From: Nostoc sp. LEGE 12450
Lineage (GTDB): Bacteria; Cyanobacteriota; Cyanobacteriia; Cyanobacteriales; Nostocaceae
Direction: 5' to 3'
NCBI RefSeq assembly: GCF_015206895.1
Contig: NZ_JADEXU010000062.1
Location: 1-43,334, forward strand
DNA length: 43,334 bases
Below, piece after piece: positions 1-8,506 of this stretch. A model generated the notes under the pieces. That model was not told where the DNA came from. It made no database searches and saw nothing but the letters and a program-made list of their open reading frames with translations. The translations under genes and the position numbers were made by a program. Numbering within the stretch: position 1 is the first letter of the stretch; every line of letters begins with the position of its first letter.

Positions 1-45
1 TCCCTGCTCCCTGCTCCCTGCCCCCCTGCTCCCTGCTTCCTCTGC
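1..45. repeat. Heptameric tandem repeat (CCCTGCT type)
   Basis: Degenerate head-to-tail copies of a 7-mer close to CCCTGCT run from the window edge to just before the stop codon of the M23 peptidase gene. Short tandemly repeated repetitive sequences with 7-bp units are typical of heterocystous cyanobacteria. The same unit on the other strand (GGCAGGA) appears again after dnaN near 39.5 kb. No coding potential is visible. Confidence 0.8.
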
Positions 46-58
46 CCCTCAGCTTCTT

Positions 59-1612
59 CTAGCTGCCTGGTTCTTGACTAACTTGGGCGGTTTGCAAGCC
101 TCTTACTAACTGACTAAGGGCACTTTGTAATTCCACACCTGGGTCAGTAGCAACCCACCCGTTAGGTGTTAGGTGGCGGACTTCAAAGTGCAGGTGAGGG
201 CCTGTGGATGCTCCGGTGCTGCCAACTCGGCCGATGAGAGTTCCGGGTTGTACCCACTGACCGGGTTGAACAAGGATTTCTGACATGTGACCGTAGAGAG
301 TTTGTTCAGCCGATTTGTGATTGAGGATAACGGTTAAACCATAACCACCCATCCAGTTAGCAGTTTCGACTTGACCAGCTGCTGCTGCTAAAACTGGTGT
401 TCCCGTAGGCGCACCTAAGTCTGTACCAGCATGGAAGCGTTGATTACCTGTAATTGGATGAACTCGCCAACCAAACAACGAGGTAATGGGAGCGGGTATA
501 GATAAGGGATACATCATCCCCGTCCCATTATAGGCAACTGCCCCTGTGTAGGGGATTTGTGGCAATACCGATGCTAGTGAGAAGTCGTAAGCTACGTTAC
601 TGGGACGGGGTGCAATGTTGCCATCTGCCATTGGTGGCGGTAAAGTCCCGCCACTGGGTGCGATAGGAGTTGCACTCACTCTTGTGGGGCTGAACTCGCT
701 GGGATTCGGGATAAACCGATTCGGGCGATATGCGGTCTTGGTGTCACCATTAGAACCATTTTGAGTGGCACGCCATCTACTTGTGGTGTTGCCAGTCGTT
801 GCAACTTGCCGCGCGGTTGGAACTACTGGTAATTGGGCGTTTTGACTTCTTCTTAGCCAATTAGGTGCTACTTTACCATTAGAATCAGCTACATTCCTTT
901 GGGGTGCTTTGGCGCAAACGCCGCCTAATACGCTTTGTCCTGAAGGCAAAATGGCTCGGCAACCACTAGAGCGTTCTGTGAGAATTACAGAATTTGGTGC
1001 TTGATAAGTACCTGTAGCACCATTGTCATAACTATTAGGATCAATATAGGCGTTATTATAATCCTTGGTTTTCCCCGCAGTTGCACTGACAGTGCTATTC
1101 AAGTTATTTGATGGTTGAGCAACTTCTGGGAGTTTTGGTAAAGAGCGGGCAGGAGTATTGGGTTTTTCCTGTCTCACCCGTACAGGAGTAACCTGGGAGG
1201 CTTCTACCTTGGGTTTTGACTGTCTGATAATAACAACAGGTTCAGCAGCTTCAATTTTGGGCGTAGACTGCCTAATTGGTTCTTTTGATTGAGCTACCTC
1301 TGGCTTGCGTAGTCTCTGTTTGAGTCTGGCTCGCCGTTGGGAAAATTCCGGTTGTGCTTGAATTGCTTCGGGTGCAACAGCCTGCTTTTTTACTAGATTT
1401 GGAACTACTGTTGGCTGGGAAGTTTCAACAGTGGGAACGATGTTATCTACTTGTGTTTCTGTTTGGGCAAACACAAAGCCGCCGCTAAGGAGGCTGACGC
1501 TACTCAGCCAACAGAGGCTCTGGGCTGGTAGTGTTGAGGCAAAACGTTTTTTTGTTAGACCTTGCTGCCATAAATGCAAACGATGATGGGCAGAATTATT
1601 GCGCTGCGTCAT
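59..1612 (-). CDS. Secreted M23-family (LytM) metallopeptidase
   Basis: The 517-residue protein has a basic N-terminus and a hydrophobic stretch at about residues 33-49 ending in FVFAQ, consistent with a signal peptide. A long low-complexity, Pro/Ser/Thr-rich segment follows (about 55-365). The C-terminal peptidase domain (about 370-500) has the zinc and catalytic motifs of active M23 enzymes: H394xxxD398, His442 in YGHM, and H473xH475 in HLHFE. The family cleaves peptide cross-links of peptidoglycan outside the cytoplasm, and because the metal ligands are intact this one is likely an active endopeptidase rather than an EnvC-like activator. M23 proteins matter for septal remodelling in filamentous cyanobacteria, but nothing here ties this one to heterocysts. 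Its exact role is inferred. Confidence 0.9.
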   Translation of the reverse strand: MTQRNNSAHHRLHLWQQGLTKKRFASTLPAQSLCWLSSVSLLSGGFVFAQTETQVDNIVPTVETSQPTVVPNLVKKQAVAPEAIQAQPEFSQRRARLKQRLRKPEVAQSKEPIRQSTPKIEAAEPVVIIRQSKPKVEASQVTPVRVRQEKPNTPARSLPKLPEVAQPSNNLNSTVSATAGKTKDYNNAYIDPNSYDNGATGTYQAPNSVILTERSSGCRAILPSGQSVLGGVCAKAPQRNVADSNGKVAPNWLRRSQNAQLPVVPTARQVATTGNTTSRWRATQNGSNGDTKTAYRPNRFIPNPSEFSPTRVSATPIAPSGGTLPPPMADGNIAPRPSNVAYDFSLASVLPQIPYTGAVAYNGTGMMYPLSIPAPITSLFGWRVHPITGNQRFHAGTDLGAPTGTPVLAAAAGQVETANWMGGYGLTVILNHKSAEQTLYGHMSEILVQPGQWVQPGTLIGRVGSTGASTGPHLHFEVRHLTPNGWVATDPGVELQSALSQLVRGLQTAQVSQEPGS

Positions 1613-1702
1613 TTGTTCTCTCAGTTGTGTGTAATTAGCCTAAAGAGATGATGCTAGTGGTTTGTCTTGCCCAAAGAGCGAAATTTTGAACAAACCTCAA
1701 AT

Positions 1703-2521
1703 TTAAACGGAAGATTTATGGTACCCCAAACTGATTGTACCGGGTTGAATATAAATTTCCGGTGTAATTAGTTCCTTTGTATCATCTGTTTCTAAATCAA
1801 CTCGTAAATTTCCATGAGGTGTCACCCCAACTACAGTACCAAAAAGATTATTGACATACACCCGATCGCCCATATTTGTAAGCAAGTCTAGATAGCGAGA
1901 CAAGAGTATGCTTACTCCTTCTTGTTGAAGGCACTCCATACCGGATTCTATTCCCAGTAAGACTGTAGAGGTGAGTATTTCCAGACAAGAGATTGGTCTG
2001 AAATCTTGGGAAGCTTGCCACGATTCCAGATTAATTCCAGTTTCGGGTACTGGATTTGTCCAGTTAATACCAACACCAATTACTGCTTGGGTGATTTGTC
2101 CTTTGTTTACTTTGGTTTCTGTCAAAATGCCGCCTAGTTTGCGACTATTTAAAACTAAATCATTGGGCCATTTTATCCCAACATCTATACCACATTGGCG
2201 CAATTGAGACGCAATTCCCCAAGCAGTAGCGAAAGTTAGCTGGTAGCTGTCAGTAGCTTCTATTTTGTGGTCGAAAGAAATCGCCACGGAAACATATAAT
2301 CCCCCAACTGGAGAAATCCACTCGCGTCCCCATTGTCCTCGCCCAGCAGATTGCTGAGTTGCGATGACTACTGTTCCTGAAATAGCCCCTTGGTGGAGTA
2401 AGTTCCAGAGGGTTTGGTTTGTTGAGGAAACGCTTTCAAAAAAGTGGAGAGAAAATGGTAAATATGTATGCTTACGCCCTGCTTTCAAGGCTGATTCCAA
2501 GTTTTGCAGATTAAATCCCAC
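1703..2521 (-). CDS. birA: Biotin--[acetyl-CoA-carboxylase] ligase
   Basis: The 272-residue protein has the biotin-protein ligase catalytic core. GRGQWGREW at about residues 60-68 is the biotinyl-AMP binding loop (family GRGRxGRxW), IKWPNDL follows near residue 120, and KLGGIL comes shortly after. It attaches biotin to the carrier subunit of acetyl-CoA carboxylase in the cytoplasm. The E. coli-type N-terminal helix-turn-helix is absent, so this is a group I, non-regulatory ligase, as usual in cyanobacteria. It is divergent from pgeF, with fewer than 80 bp between the two starts, so the promoters share this short gap. Confidence 0.93.
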   Translation of the reverse strand: MGFNLQNLESALKAGRKHTYLPFSLHFFESVSSTNQTLWNLLHQGAISGTVVIATQQSAGRGQWGREWISPVGGLYVSVAISFDHKIEATDSYQLTFATAWGIASQLRQCGIDVGIKWPNDLVLNSRKLGGILTETKVNKGQITQAVIGVGINWTNPVPETGINLESWQASQDFRPISCLEILTSTVLLGIESGMECLQQEGVSILLSRYLDLLTNMGDRVYVNNLFGTVVGVTPHGNLRVDLETDDTKELITPEIYIQPGTISLGYHKSSV

Positions 2522-2598
2522 AGCAGTTAACCCAAATTCCGTTGTTCAAGTTAGCATTGATTGGCTGATGAGTGATTTTTGTTTAGGTTTGGTTGAAG

Positions 2599-3378
2599 AT
2601 GCACACTTGGCACTGGCGCAATTGGGAAGGACTGCCTTATCTAACTTGTAGTATTCTGGAACATTGGCATCACGGCTTCTTTACCCAGCAGTTTTGGCCG
2701 CGATCGCCACAAGTTATCACAGAAGTATTGCAACCAGAGGCATCAGTCTATCGCTTAAAGCAGGTTCATGGCAATACTGTTCTCACCCCCCAAGAAGTTG
2801 AAAGCTTCTTAAGCTCTGCTGAGGATGATTTAGCATCGGCAGATGGTTTAATGAGCGAACAGCCTCTCCAAGCCGTTTGGGTAGCTAGTGCAGATTGTAC
2901 ACCCGTGTTGATTGGGGATGTGAAAACTGGACGGGTGGCAGCATTACACGCGGGTTGGCGAGGGACTGCCAAGAAAATTGTGCCCCTAGCGATCGCTAGA
3001 TTACAATCTCAAGGCAGCAAACTTGATGATTTACGCATTGCAATGGGCCCTGCGATCGCAGGTGAGGTTTACCAAGTCTCTATCGAAGTGGCTGCTGAAA
3101 TTGGGGCTAGCATTATACCAGATGAAGACGAAGAAAAAATTGTAAGTGCATTACATGAGTTAACAAATTCACCTTTGCTAGAAGATCCTAATCCAGGAAA
3201 GGTAAGGTTGGATGTGCGGCGAGTGAATACCTTACAAATGGAAAACATGGGAATTAGTGCAGAACAAATTGCGATCGCACCTTATTGTACTTTCCAAACT
3301 CCAGAGCATTTCTTTTCTTATCGCCGAGAGAAAGAGAAAAAAGTTCAATGGTCAGGGATTGTTAGTGGTAAAAGGTAA
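2599..3378 (+). CDS. pgeF: Peptidoglycan editing factor PgeF (YfiH/laccase-domain family)
   Basis: The protein has 259 residues from the ATG at 2599. A TTG two codons upstream (2593) is also possible, but the ATG is the simpler start. The metal-site residues of the Cu-oxidase_4/YfiH fold are visible: His57 in QVHGNTV, Cys100 in SADCTPV and His117 in LHAGWRGT, with AMGPAIAG after them. In E. coli PgeF removes wrongly incorporated L-Ser from UDP-MurNAc; older annotations call the family polyphenol oxidase or laccase. Cytoplasmic. It is divergently transcribed from birA. Confidence 0.88.
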   Translation: MHTWHWRNWEGLPYLTCSILEHWHHGFFTQQFWPRSPQVITEVLQPEASVYRLKQVHGNTVLTPQEVESFLSSAEDDLASADGLMSEQPLQAVWVASADCTPVLIGDVKTGRVAALHAGWRGTAKKIVPLAIARLQSQGSKLDDLRIAMGPAIAGEVYQVSIEVAAEIGASIIPDEDEEKIVSALHELTNSPLLEDPNPGKVRLDVRRVNTLQMENMGISAEQIAIAPYCTFQTPEHFFSYRREKEKKVQWSGIVSGKR

Positions 3379-3423
3379 AACTGGTTTTAATCTTGGTGTT
3401 CTAAATTGACACCAATTTTAAAG

Positions 3424-3505
3424 CAATACAGTTCAGATAAGACCAAAACACTTGTAGAGACGGCGATTTATCGCGTCTCAAAACCCAGGATTTTGTACTG
3501 TATTG
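3424..3505. repeat. Small terminal-inverted-repeat element with internal hairpin
   Basis: The 82-bp element is bounded by CAATACAGT (3424-3432) and its reverse complement ACTGTATTG (3497-3505). Inside is a hairpin of the type GAGACGGCGAT/ATCGCGTCTC around 3456-3478. Its left end resembles the left end of the element at 39867-40002 (CAATACGGTTC). It lies between the convergent ends of pgeF and the GT87 gene, where the hairpin could also act on transcript ends. Probably a MITE-like interspersed repeat. Confidence 0.65.
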
Positions 3506-3509
3506 GATT

Positions 3510-4970
3510 TTAAGGTTCAAATTTTAAAACCTGTTTTTGACGCAGTGAACTAATTGCTAAGACTAAAATACTCAGGGTGATTCCTAGAATTGCATAACTC
3601 GGTAGCGCGAAGATAGTTACTTTCAGAAAGTAGGGTAATTTCCCTGCTTTCACGTTCCAGCGATTTGCTAAAGAGCCGATGAGCCAGCCATGAATAACTG
3701 CTGTTTGCACTGCTAGAAAGCAAACCCCTGCTAACCAAACAGACATTCTTCTCATAGAAAATTTACAATACCTGATTTGATATAGCAAATCATTGAGCAA
3801 AAAAACAACCGCAGGTATTAACATCACAGTACTAGTTTGCTGTGAATAGTTAATGGCAATACTCAAGCAAGAAACTAGTACCATTTCGGCTAAGTATATT
3901 TCTTTTGACCAGGCTGTAATAGATTGTTGTAGATACCAATACCAACCCACGAAACCAACAAGTATCAGAACAATAAAGTCTGACAATAACTTGGCAAATA
4001 ATGGATTATTGGGTAATAATCTTGGGCCCACTACCATCAAATCTAGGCGAGTAATTGAAAGATAGGGACTATTCGATGGATCGTTAAGCCAGAGTGAAAA
4101 TCCACGAGCCGTATCTGGTAGGTATTGTGTCACAGAATTGCCTGTTAAAGCTAGACCTAAAAATACTAAAGAAGTTCCTGTGATAACAGATACAAAAACT
4201 AGAGAGAAACGTCTTTTAAATAGAAAATATAGAATGAATAATGCAGCTAATGTTGGTTTACAAACGGCAATACCCAAGCAAAGTCCGGCTGGAATATCCT
4301 GATATTTTCTAGCTAAGATAAACATCCATAAGATGAGAATCGCAACGAAAATGGCAAGATTACCAACTTGAAGATCGCGAACTAAACCATAAATTAAGGC
4401 AGCCGAGATTGTGCAAATAGTTCTGAAAGCTGGCGACTTCGATTCTAGGAGGATATTCGCTCCCCATAAGGCCAAGCCGATTGCTAATATATGCATCACA
4501 ATCCAGATTGTAAATGCAGTATTGATCGGAAAATAACCGAGAAACCAGATAAGAGGAATAATATTAGGTGGATAGACAAATGGTGGAATAAATCCACACG
4601 TTTTAGTTAGGCTACAGAAACTTTGGTTAAAAATCTCGACATTAAAAGGACTCAAATGCTGATGAGCCAATTTACTCGCCACATAAAACCATTTAAAATC
4701 CCATAAAGGTGGATTTGGCTGATTTAGGGAATAAACTAGCCAACCTGTATAGCAGAGAAATCTTGTGACTACTAATACAACAACTGCTTGAATGATAAAG
4801 TTAACAATTGGTTGACGAAAAAATTGCATCAATCGTTGGATAACAGAAGATTTTAAGAATAAAGAATTTTTCCAGGCTACCTTCTCATCATCGTCTAGTC
4901 GCCAATTATTTTTCAGAACCAATGCAACTACAATTACTATAATTAGGTTCCAAAAACCAAAGTTTATCAT
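3510..4970 (-). CDS. Polytopic GT87-type (DUF2029) glycosyltransferase
   Basis: The 486-residue, very hydrophobic protein has about ten predicted membrane segments. Early on it has LWDFKWFYVASKL, then HLSPFNVEIF and IPPFVYPPN, which match the first-loop region of the DUF2029/GT87 family (polyprenyl-phosphate-sugar-dependent mannosyltransferases), where an acidic residue in this loop acts catalytically. The start is uncertain: I prefer the ATG at 4970, but the frame is open to a TTG at 4985. It would add a sugar to an envelope glycan or lipid from the outer side of the membrane; donor and acceptor cannot be read from sequence. The next gene upstream, csaB-like, is also an envelope polysaccharide enzyme on the same strand, about 150 bp away. 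Confidence 0.75.
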   Translation of the reverse strand: MINFGFWNLIIVIVVALVLKNNWRLDDDEKVAWKNSLFLKSSVIQRLMQFFRQPIVNFIIQAVVVLVVTRFLCYTGWLVYSLNQPNPPLWDFKWFYVASKLAHQHLSPFNVEIFNQSFCSLTKTCGFIPPFVYPPNIIPLIWFLGYFPINTAFTIWIVMHILAIGLALWGANILLESKSPAFRTICTISAALIYGLVRDLQVGNLAIFVAILILWMFILARKYQDIPAGLCLGIAVCKPTLAALFILYFLFKRRFSLVFVSVITGTSLVFLGLALTGNSVTQYLPDTARGFSLWLNDPSNSPYLSITRLDLMVVGPRLLPNNPLFAKLLSDFIVLILVGFVGWYWYLQQSITAWSKEIYLAEMVLVSCLSIAINYSQQTSTVMLIPAVVFLLNDLLYQIRYCKFSMRRMSVWLAGVCFLAVQTAVIHGWLIGSLANRWNVKAGKLPYFLKVTIFALPSYAILGITLSILVLAISSLRQKQVLKFEP

Positions 4971-5121
4971 CAGCAATGATCTCAAGAATTATTTCTGTAT
5001 ATCCTAGATAACATAACTGATATATTTTGTCATAAATGATGTTTGAGTATTTTTTATAATCAATTTATAAAAGTTTGAAAATTACCCATCTAGAATCTCC
5101 GCTATTTATGGCTGGAGAGTG

Positions 5122-6168
5122 TCAAATAAAAACTTGGCTCAATACCTCGCGGTGTATTAATGCCCTATCTACTAAAGATTGTATTTGCTCTGCTGATAAA
5201 GGATCGCCATTAGCATAATGCTCCATCCAAGTTAGACTAATCAAATTAGGATCATCGGGTAAACTCGCCAAATCCCACCCAGGCATTTCTAAGTCTTCCA
5301 TAAGACGATTTACCTTGGGGTCATAACTAAGAGCAAAGCAACGACAACCTTCAGCAGCAGCCATAATCAAGCTGTGTAGACGCATCCCAATTGCCATCTC
5401 CACGCCGCGAAACACACCTTTCAAAAGTTGTGGATCTTCCAGACATAAAATCTGGCTGACATCTTTAAGGTGGGGTTGAATAGCTTCGGCAATACTTAAA
5501 TCTTCACTTTTTTGAAATGGCAATAGTAAGATAAAAGCCTGCGTAGCTTTTTGAAAATCCACCAAAGCACGGGTTAAATTTGACAGACGGGTTTCGGTAA
5601 GTAGGGGATGCGATCGCAACGTTACCGCAACTCTCGGCGCAGGTAAATCCCAAAGTCCCGGTACTGGTTTAGATTCCAACGCCCAAACCGGGTCAGGAGC
5701 TATAATACAAGGAATTTTCCAATCAGATAATAAAGCAGCGCTGGCGCGATCGCGGACACTAACTTTGGTACAATTACCAAAGGTTTGCCGCGCTAACCAA
5801 CGAGTTTGCGGACGTACCAAGGGGCCAATACCCTGCGCCCAAGCAACAGTTTTCAAACCCATTTTCTGCGCCACTGCCATCAGTCCCCCATAATAAAAGG
5901 GGCTGATAGTGCTGGTAACATCTTGAATCAGACTCCCGCCGCCCCAAATCAAGGCATCACTTGAGCGTAAAGCTTGCAGTACAGCTAAGGGAGCCATGCG
6001 ATCGAAAGTTTCTACATTGTAGCGATCGCGCGTTTCCTCTGGATTTCCCGAAAGTACCACAGGGGTTACGTGAGATGGTAACATTTGCAAGAGCGTTGCT
6101 AACAAAGCCTCGTCACCACCATTACCTTTACCGTAATACCCAGACAATAACGCCCGCATCTTGACCAT
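5122..6168 (-). CDS. csaB: Polysaccharide pyruvyl transferase family protein, CsaB type
   Basis: The 348-residue protein begins with a Rossmann-like motif, LLSGYYGKGNGGDEA (about 7-21), and has IWGGGSLIQDVTS near residue 80 and IGMRLHSLIMAAAEG in the C-terminal half. These are hallmarks of the CsaB subfamily. In Gram-positive bacteria CsaB adds ketal pyruvate to the wall polymer that anchors S-layer proteins. Cyanobacteria carry a conserved homologue whose substrate is not established, so the molecular role is inferred. ATGs at 6168 and 6159 are both possible and neither has a clear Shine-Dalgarno sequence. Confidence 0.88.
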   Translation of the reverse strand: MVKMRALLSGYYGKGNGGDEALLATLLQMLPSHVTPVVLSGNPEETRDRYNVETFDRMAPLAVLQALRSSDALIWGGGSLIQDVTSTISPFYYGGLMAVAQKMGLKTVAWAQGIGPLVRPQTRWLARQTFGNCTKVSVRDRASAALLSDWKIPCIIAPDPVWALESKPVPGLWDLPAPRVAVTLRSHPLLTETRLSNLTRALVDFQKATQAFILLLPFQKSEDLSIAEAIQPHLKDVSQILCLEDPQLLKGVFRGVEMAIGMRLHSLIMAAAEGCRCFALSYDPKVNRLMEDLEMPGWDLASLPDDPNLISLTWMEHYANGDPLSAEQIQSLVDRALIHREVLSQVFI

Positions 6169-6345
6169 TTTGGATTTTAGATTTTAGATTAACAACTTTT
6201 TTTAAAACGTTGATGCCATCCTGCCAACAAAAGATGAATTGTATTGTAGGAAAATAAGACCATAGAAAAACAAAAAAATTAATACTATTGACTCTTAACT
6301 CCAGTACAGACACTAAATTCCGCGTCTTTAATTCCTAACTTTCTT

Positions 6346-6681
6346 ATGCACACCCTATCGATTCCCACCTGGATTATTCATATTTCTAGCGTTATAGAGT
6401 GGATTGTTGCCATTTGGTTAATCTGGACTTACGGCGAACTCACTAATAACCGCAATTGGTGGGGATTATCCCTTGCTATGTTACCAGCTTTAGTTAGCGC
6501 TATGTGTGCTTGTACCTGGCATTATTTTGACAACGCCGAATCTCTGGAATGGCTGGTAACACTTCAAGCTACCATGACCTTAGTTGGTAATTTTACGCTT
6601 TGGGCAGCAGCGTTTTTGATTTGGCGTTCTACCAAATCTTCTAACACTGTTGAACCAGAACCTATCAAATTAGAGCAATGA
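6346..6681 (+). CDS. ycf49: Ycf49-like (DUF2499) membrane protein
   Basis: The 111-residue protein has three likely membrane helices (about 8-28, 37-58 and 74-95). HTLSIPTWIIHISSVIEW at the N-terminus and CACTWHYFDN in the middle match my recollection of Ycf49/DUF2499, a family found in cyanobacteria, red-algal plastid genomes and plants. Its function is unknown to me; conservation across the plastid lineage suggests a thylakoid or plasma-membrane role. The stop overlaps the start of the next gene in an ATGA arrangement, so the two are translationally coupled. Confidence 0.82.
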   Translation: MHTLSIPTWIIHISSVIEWIVAIWLIWTYGELTNNRNWWGLSLAMLPALVSAMCACTWHYFDNAESLEWLVTLQATMTLVGNFTLWAAAFLIWRSTKSSNTVEPEPIKLEQ

Positions 6682-6989
6682 TTTCTAAAGAAACCCTGTT
6701 TGCACTTTCACTGTTTCCCTATTTGGGTTTCTTGTGGTTTATCAGGCGGAGTCCGCAAATGCCGCGTTTAGCGCTGTATGGATTTTACGGTACTCTCGTT
6801 TTTGTGGCTATCACCATCCCAGCCGGAATTTACGCCCAATTGCATTATGGCGAGTCTTTGGCCAATGTAGATTGGTTGCATGGTGGTGCAGAATTATTTT
6901 TGACTCTTTCTAACATCTTGCTTGTGCTAGGTTTTGGACAAGCTGTAAGGCAATTACAAATCAAAAATAGAAACCTCAGCGATAGCTAG
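6678..6989 (+). CDS. DUF3593 membrane protein, partner of Ycf49
   Basis: The 103-residue protein has three hydrophobic segments (about 5-22, 32-54 and 72-91) and the sequence ALSLFPYLGFLWFIRRSP at the start, as in DUF3593. The family is confined to oxygenic phototrophs and has no established function. Its ATG at 6678 lies inside the last codons of the DUF2499 gene (ATGA overlap), implying equimolar synthesis and possibly a complex. hisA follows after only 35 bp and may be cotranscribed. Confidence 0.8.
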   Translation: MISKETLFALSLFPYLGFLWFIRRSPQMPRLALYGFYGTLVFVAITIPAGIYAQLHYGESLANVDWLHGGAELFLTLSNILLVLGFGQAVRQLQIKNRNLSDS

Positions 6990-7024
6990 GGTTTTAATTG
7001 CATTAAGTTATGAGGGAGAAGTAA

Positions 7025-7798
7025 ATGGATGTAATTCCAGCGATTGATTTACTAGAAGGTCGATGTGTGCGACTGTATCAGGGAGACTACGATCGCTCGC
7101 AAGTGTTTAGCGAAAATCCCGTCGATGTTGCCAAACAATGGGTTGATCAGGGTGCTAATAGACTGCACATAGTTGATTTAGATGGTGCCAAAGCAGGTAA
7201 AGTAGTAAACCTGGGGGCAATTGAAGCGATCGCTCACGCGGTGTCAGTGCCCATTGAAATTGGTGGAGGATTGCGCGATCGCACCAGCGTGCAACAATTA
7301 TTCAATCTAGGCGTACAGTGGGCAATTCTCGGAACCATCGCTGTAGAACAACCGCAGCTAGTGCAAGAACTGTGTGCAGAATTTCCTGAACAGATTATAA
7401 TTGGCATTGATGCCCGTAATGGTCAAGTTGCAACTCGCGGTTGGTTAGAAACCTCAGAAGTTTTAGCAACCCAACTAGCTGTACAAATGCAAGAATTAGG
7501 TGCAGCCGCCATCATTTACACAGATATTCACCGAGATGGTACTCTCATCGGCCCAAATTTAGAAGCTTTGCGAGAACTTGCGGCGGTAATTTCCATCCCG
7601 ATAATTGCCTCTGGCGGGGTAAGTTCTGTTACCGATTTGTTGAGTTTGTTGGCGTTAGAACCTCAAGGCGTGACTGGCGTAATCGTCGGACGTGCTTTGT
7701 ATACTGGGGATATTTTACTCAAAGAAGCATTACGAGCGATCGGCCCTGGGCGGATTCAGGATATTCCACCCAATCTAGGTTTTTCTAGTTTTGCTTGA
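7025..7798 (+). CDS. hisA: 1-(5-phosphoribosyl)-5-[(5-phosphoribosylamino)methylideneamino]imidazole-4-carboxamide isomerase
   Basis: This is a 257-residue TIM barrel with the HisA catalytic aspartates: Asp8 in [14 protein letters not shown] and a second Asp in [16 protein letters not shown] on strand five. Phosphate-binding loops GGGLRD and SGGVSS are present. It catalyses the Amadori rearrangement of ProFAR to PRFAR, the fourth step of histidine biosynthesis, in the cytoplasm. Length and motifs are normal. A strong Shine-Dalgarno (GAGGGAGAAG) precedes the ATG. It lies 35 bp after the DUF3593 gene on the same strand. Confidence 0.96.
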   Translation: MDVIPAIDLLEGRCVRLYQGDYDRSQVFSENPVDVAKQWVDQGANRLHIVDLDGAKAGKVVNLGAIEAIAHAVSVPIEIGGGLRDRTSVQQLFNLGVQWAILGTIAVEQPQLVQELCAEFPEQIIIGIDARNGQVATRGWLETSEVLATQLAVQMQELGAAAIIYTDIHRDGTLIGPNLEALRELAAVISIPIIASGGVSSVTDLLSLLALEPQGVTGVIVGRALYTGDILLKEALRAIGPGRIQDIPPNLGFSSFA

Positions 7799-7948
7799 TT
7801 ATCACTCTTCTATGACTCTGTAGAGAGAATAATCCAAGCGATTGGCTACACAAACTCTCGTCCACCTGCGCGGACTAACGCCAAAATAGGGTTTCAAATT
7901 TAATCTGACGAGAGTAATAAAAGAGTGTTATGTAAAGTGATGGCTTTT

Positions 7949-8107
7949 AAACCTCATCTATGTTGAAACCTAGAGTTTTTTAAAAGATATATTGATGTAG
8001 GTTGGGTGGAGTGAAACGCAACCCAACATTACCATCTTATTTATGTTGGGTTGCGCGATCGCTGCACCTAACCTACAAAACTACGGTTTTCAGGGTAGAC
8101 GAGGTTT
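7949..8107 (+). mobile_element. MITE-like element, copy 1 of a 159-bp family
   Basis: The element is bounded by AAACCTCATCTA and, at the right end, the imperfect inverse TAGACGAGGTTT. Inside are two nested GTAGGTTGGGT/ACCTAAC-type arms and an AACCCAACAT hairpin. A second copy of the same length, in reverse orientation, lies at 42079-42237 and matches along its whole length with scattered differences. No transposase is encoded, so it would depend on a helper enzyme elsewhere. Confidence 0.8.
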
Positions 8108-8144
8108 CGTTAAGATTTTGGCGATTTAGAAAAGCCTTTTTTTT

Positions 8145-8229
8145 CTCTGTGTTCTATGCGTCTGGAGTGGTTAGGCACTTCCAGTTAAAAAAATTACTTT
8201 TAAACCGCAGAGGCGCAGAGAACACAGAG
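8145..8229. repeat. Imperfect inverted repeat (CTCTGTGTTCT type)
   Basis: CTCTGTGTTCTATGCGTCT at the left pairs with AGGCGCAGAGAACACAGAG at the right over about 28 bp with a few mismatches. The sequence resembles the interspersed 'CGCAGAGGCGCAGAGAACAC' repeat common in Nostoc-type genomes. It could form a long hairpin between the convergent hisA and hglT transcripts. Confidence 0.6.
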
Positions 8230-8466
8230 GTAAGAGGTTAAAAAGGGATTTGTTGATCAATATTATCCACCTTGAAAGGGCTAGGAGATCAAACGCACGC
8301 AACAATTAGCGATCGCTAGTCATGTATATACTAGCGATCGTGTCTGTAATAGTTATCGTAAATTCAAGGGTTTAAGACCCCAACCATTACACGTAGTATC
8401 AGTTGAGTTGGGGTTTAAATCCCCGACTCCAACTGTCTTTAATTTTGAAGTAATAAGTAATGGGTA

Positions 8467-8501
8467 TTACTCATTACTCATTACTCATTACTCATTACTT
8501 A
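8467..8501. repeat. Heptamer tandem repeat (TTACTCA x4-5)
   Basis: There are four perfect TTACTCA units and one variant, TTACTTA, ending five bases before the hglT stop codon. It is a short tandemly repeated repetitive sequence of the cyanobacterial 7-bp class. Confidence 0.85.
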
Positions 8502-8506
8502 TTTAT

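Larger units (their letters stand above)
7799..8506. other. 708-bp gap rich in interspersed repeats, no gene seen
   Basis: This lies between the convergent ends of hisA and hglT. It holds a 159-bp MITE-like element (7949-8107), an imperfect inverted repeat (8145-8229), two HIP1-containing palindromic segments near 8308-8340, a GGGTTTAAGACCCC-type hairpin around 8367-8425 and heptamer repeats (8467-8501). Short open frames here have no gene-like features and overlap the repeats. Confidence 0.7.

Noticed and set aside
2364..2651. 95-codon plus-strand open frame across the birA start and pgeF start
   Set aside because: It overlaps birA antisense and the true pgeF frame, and has no recognisable motif.
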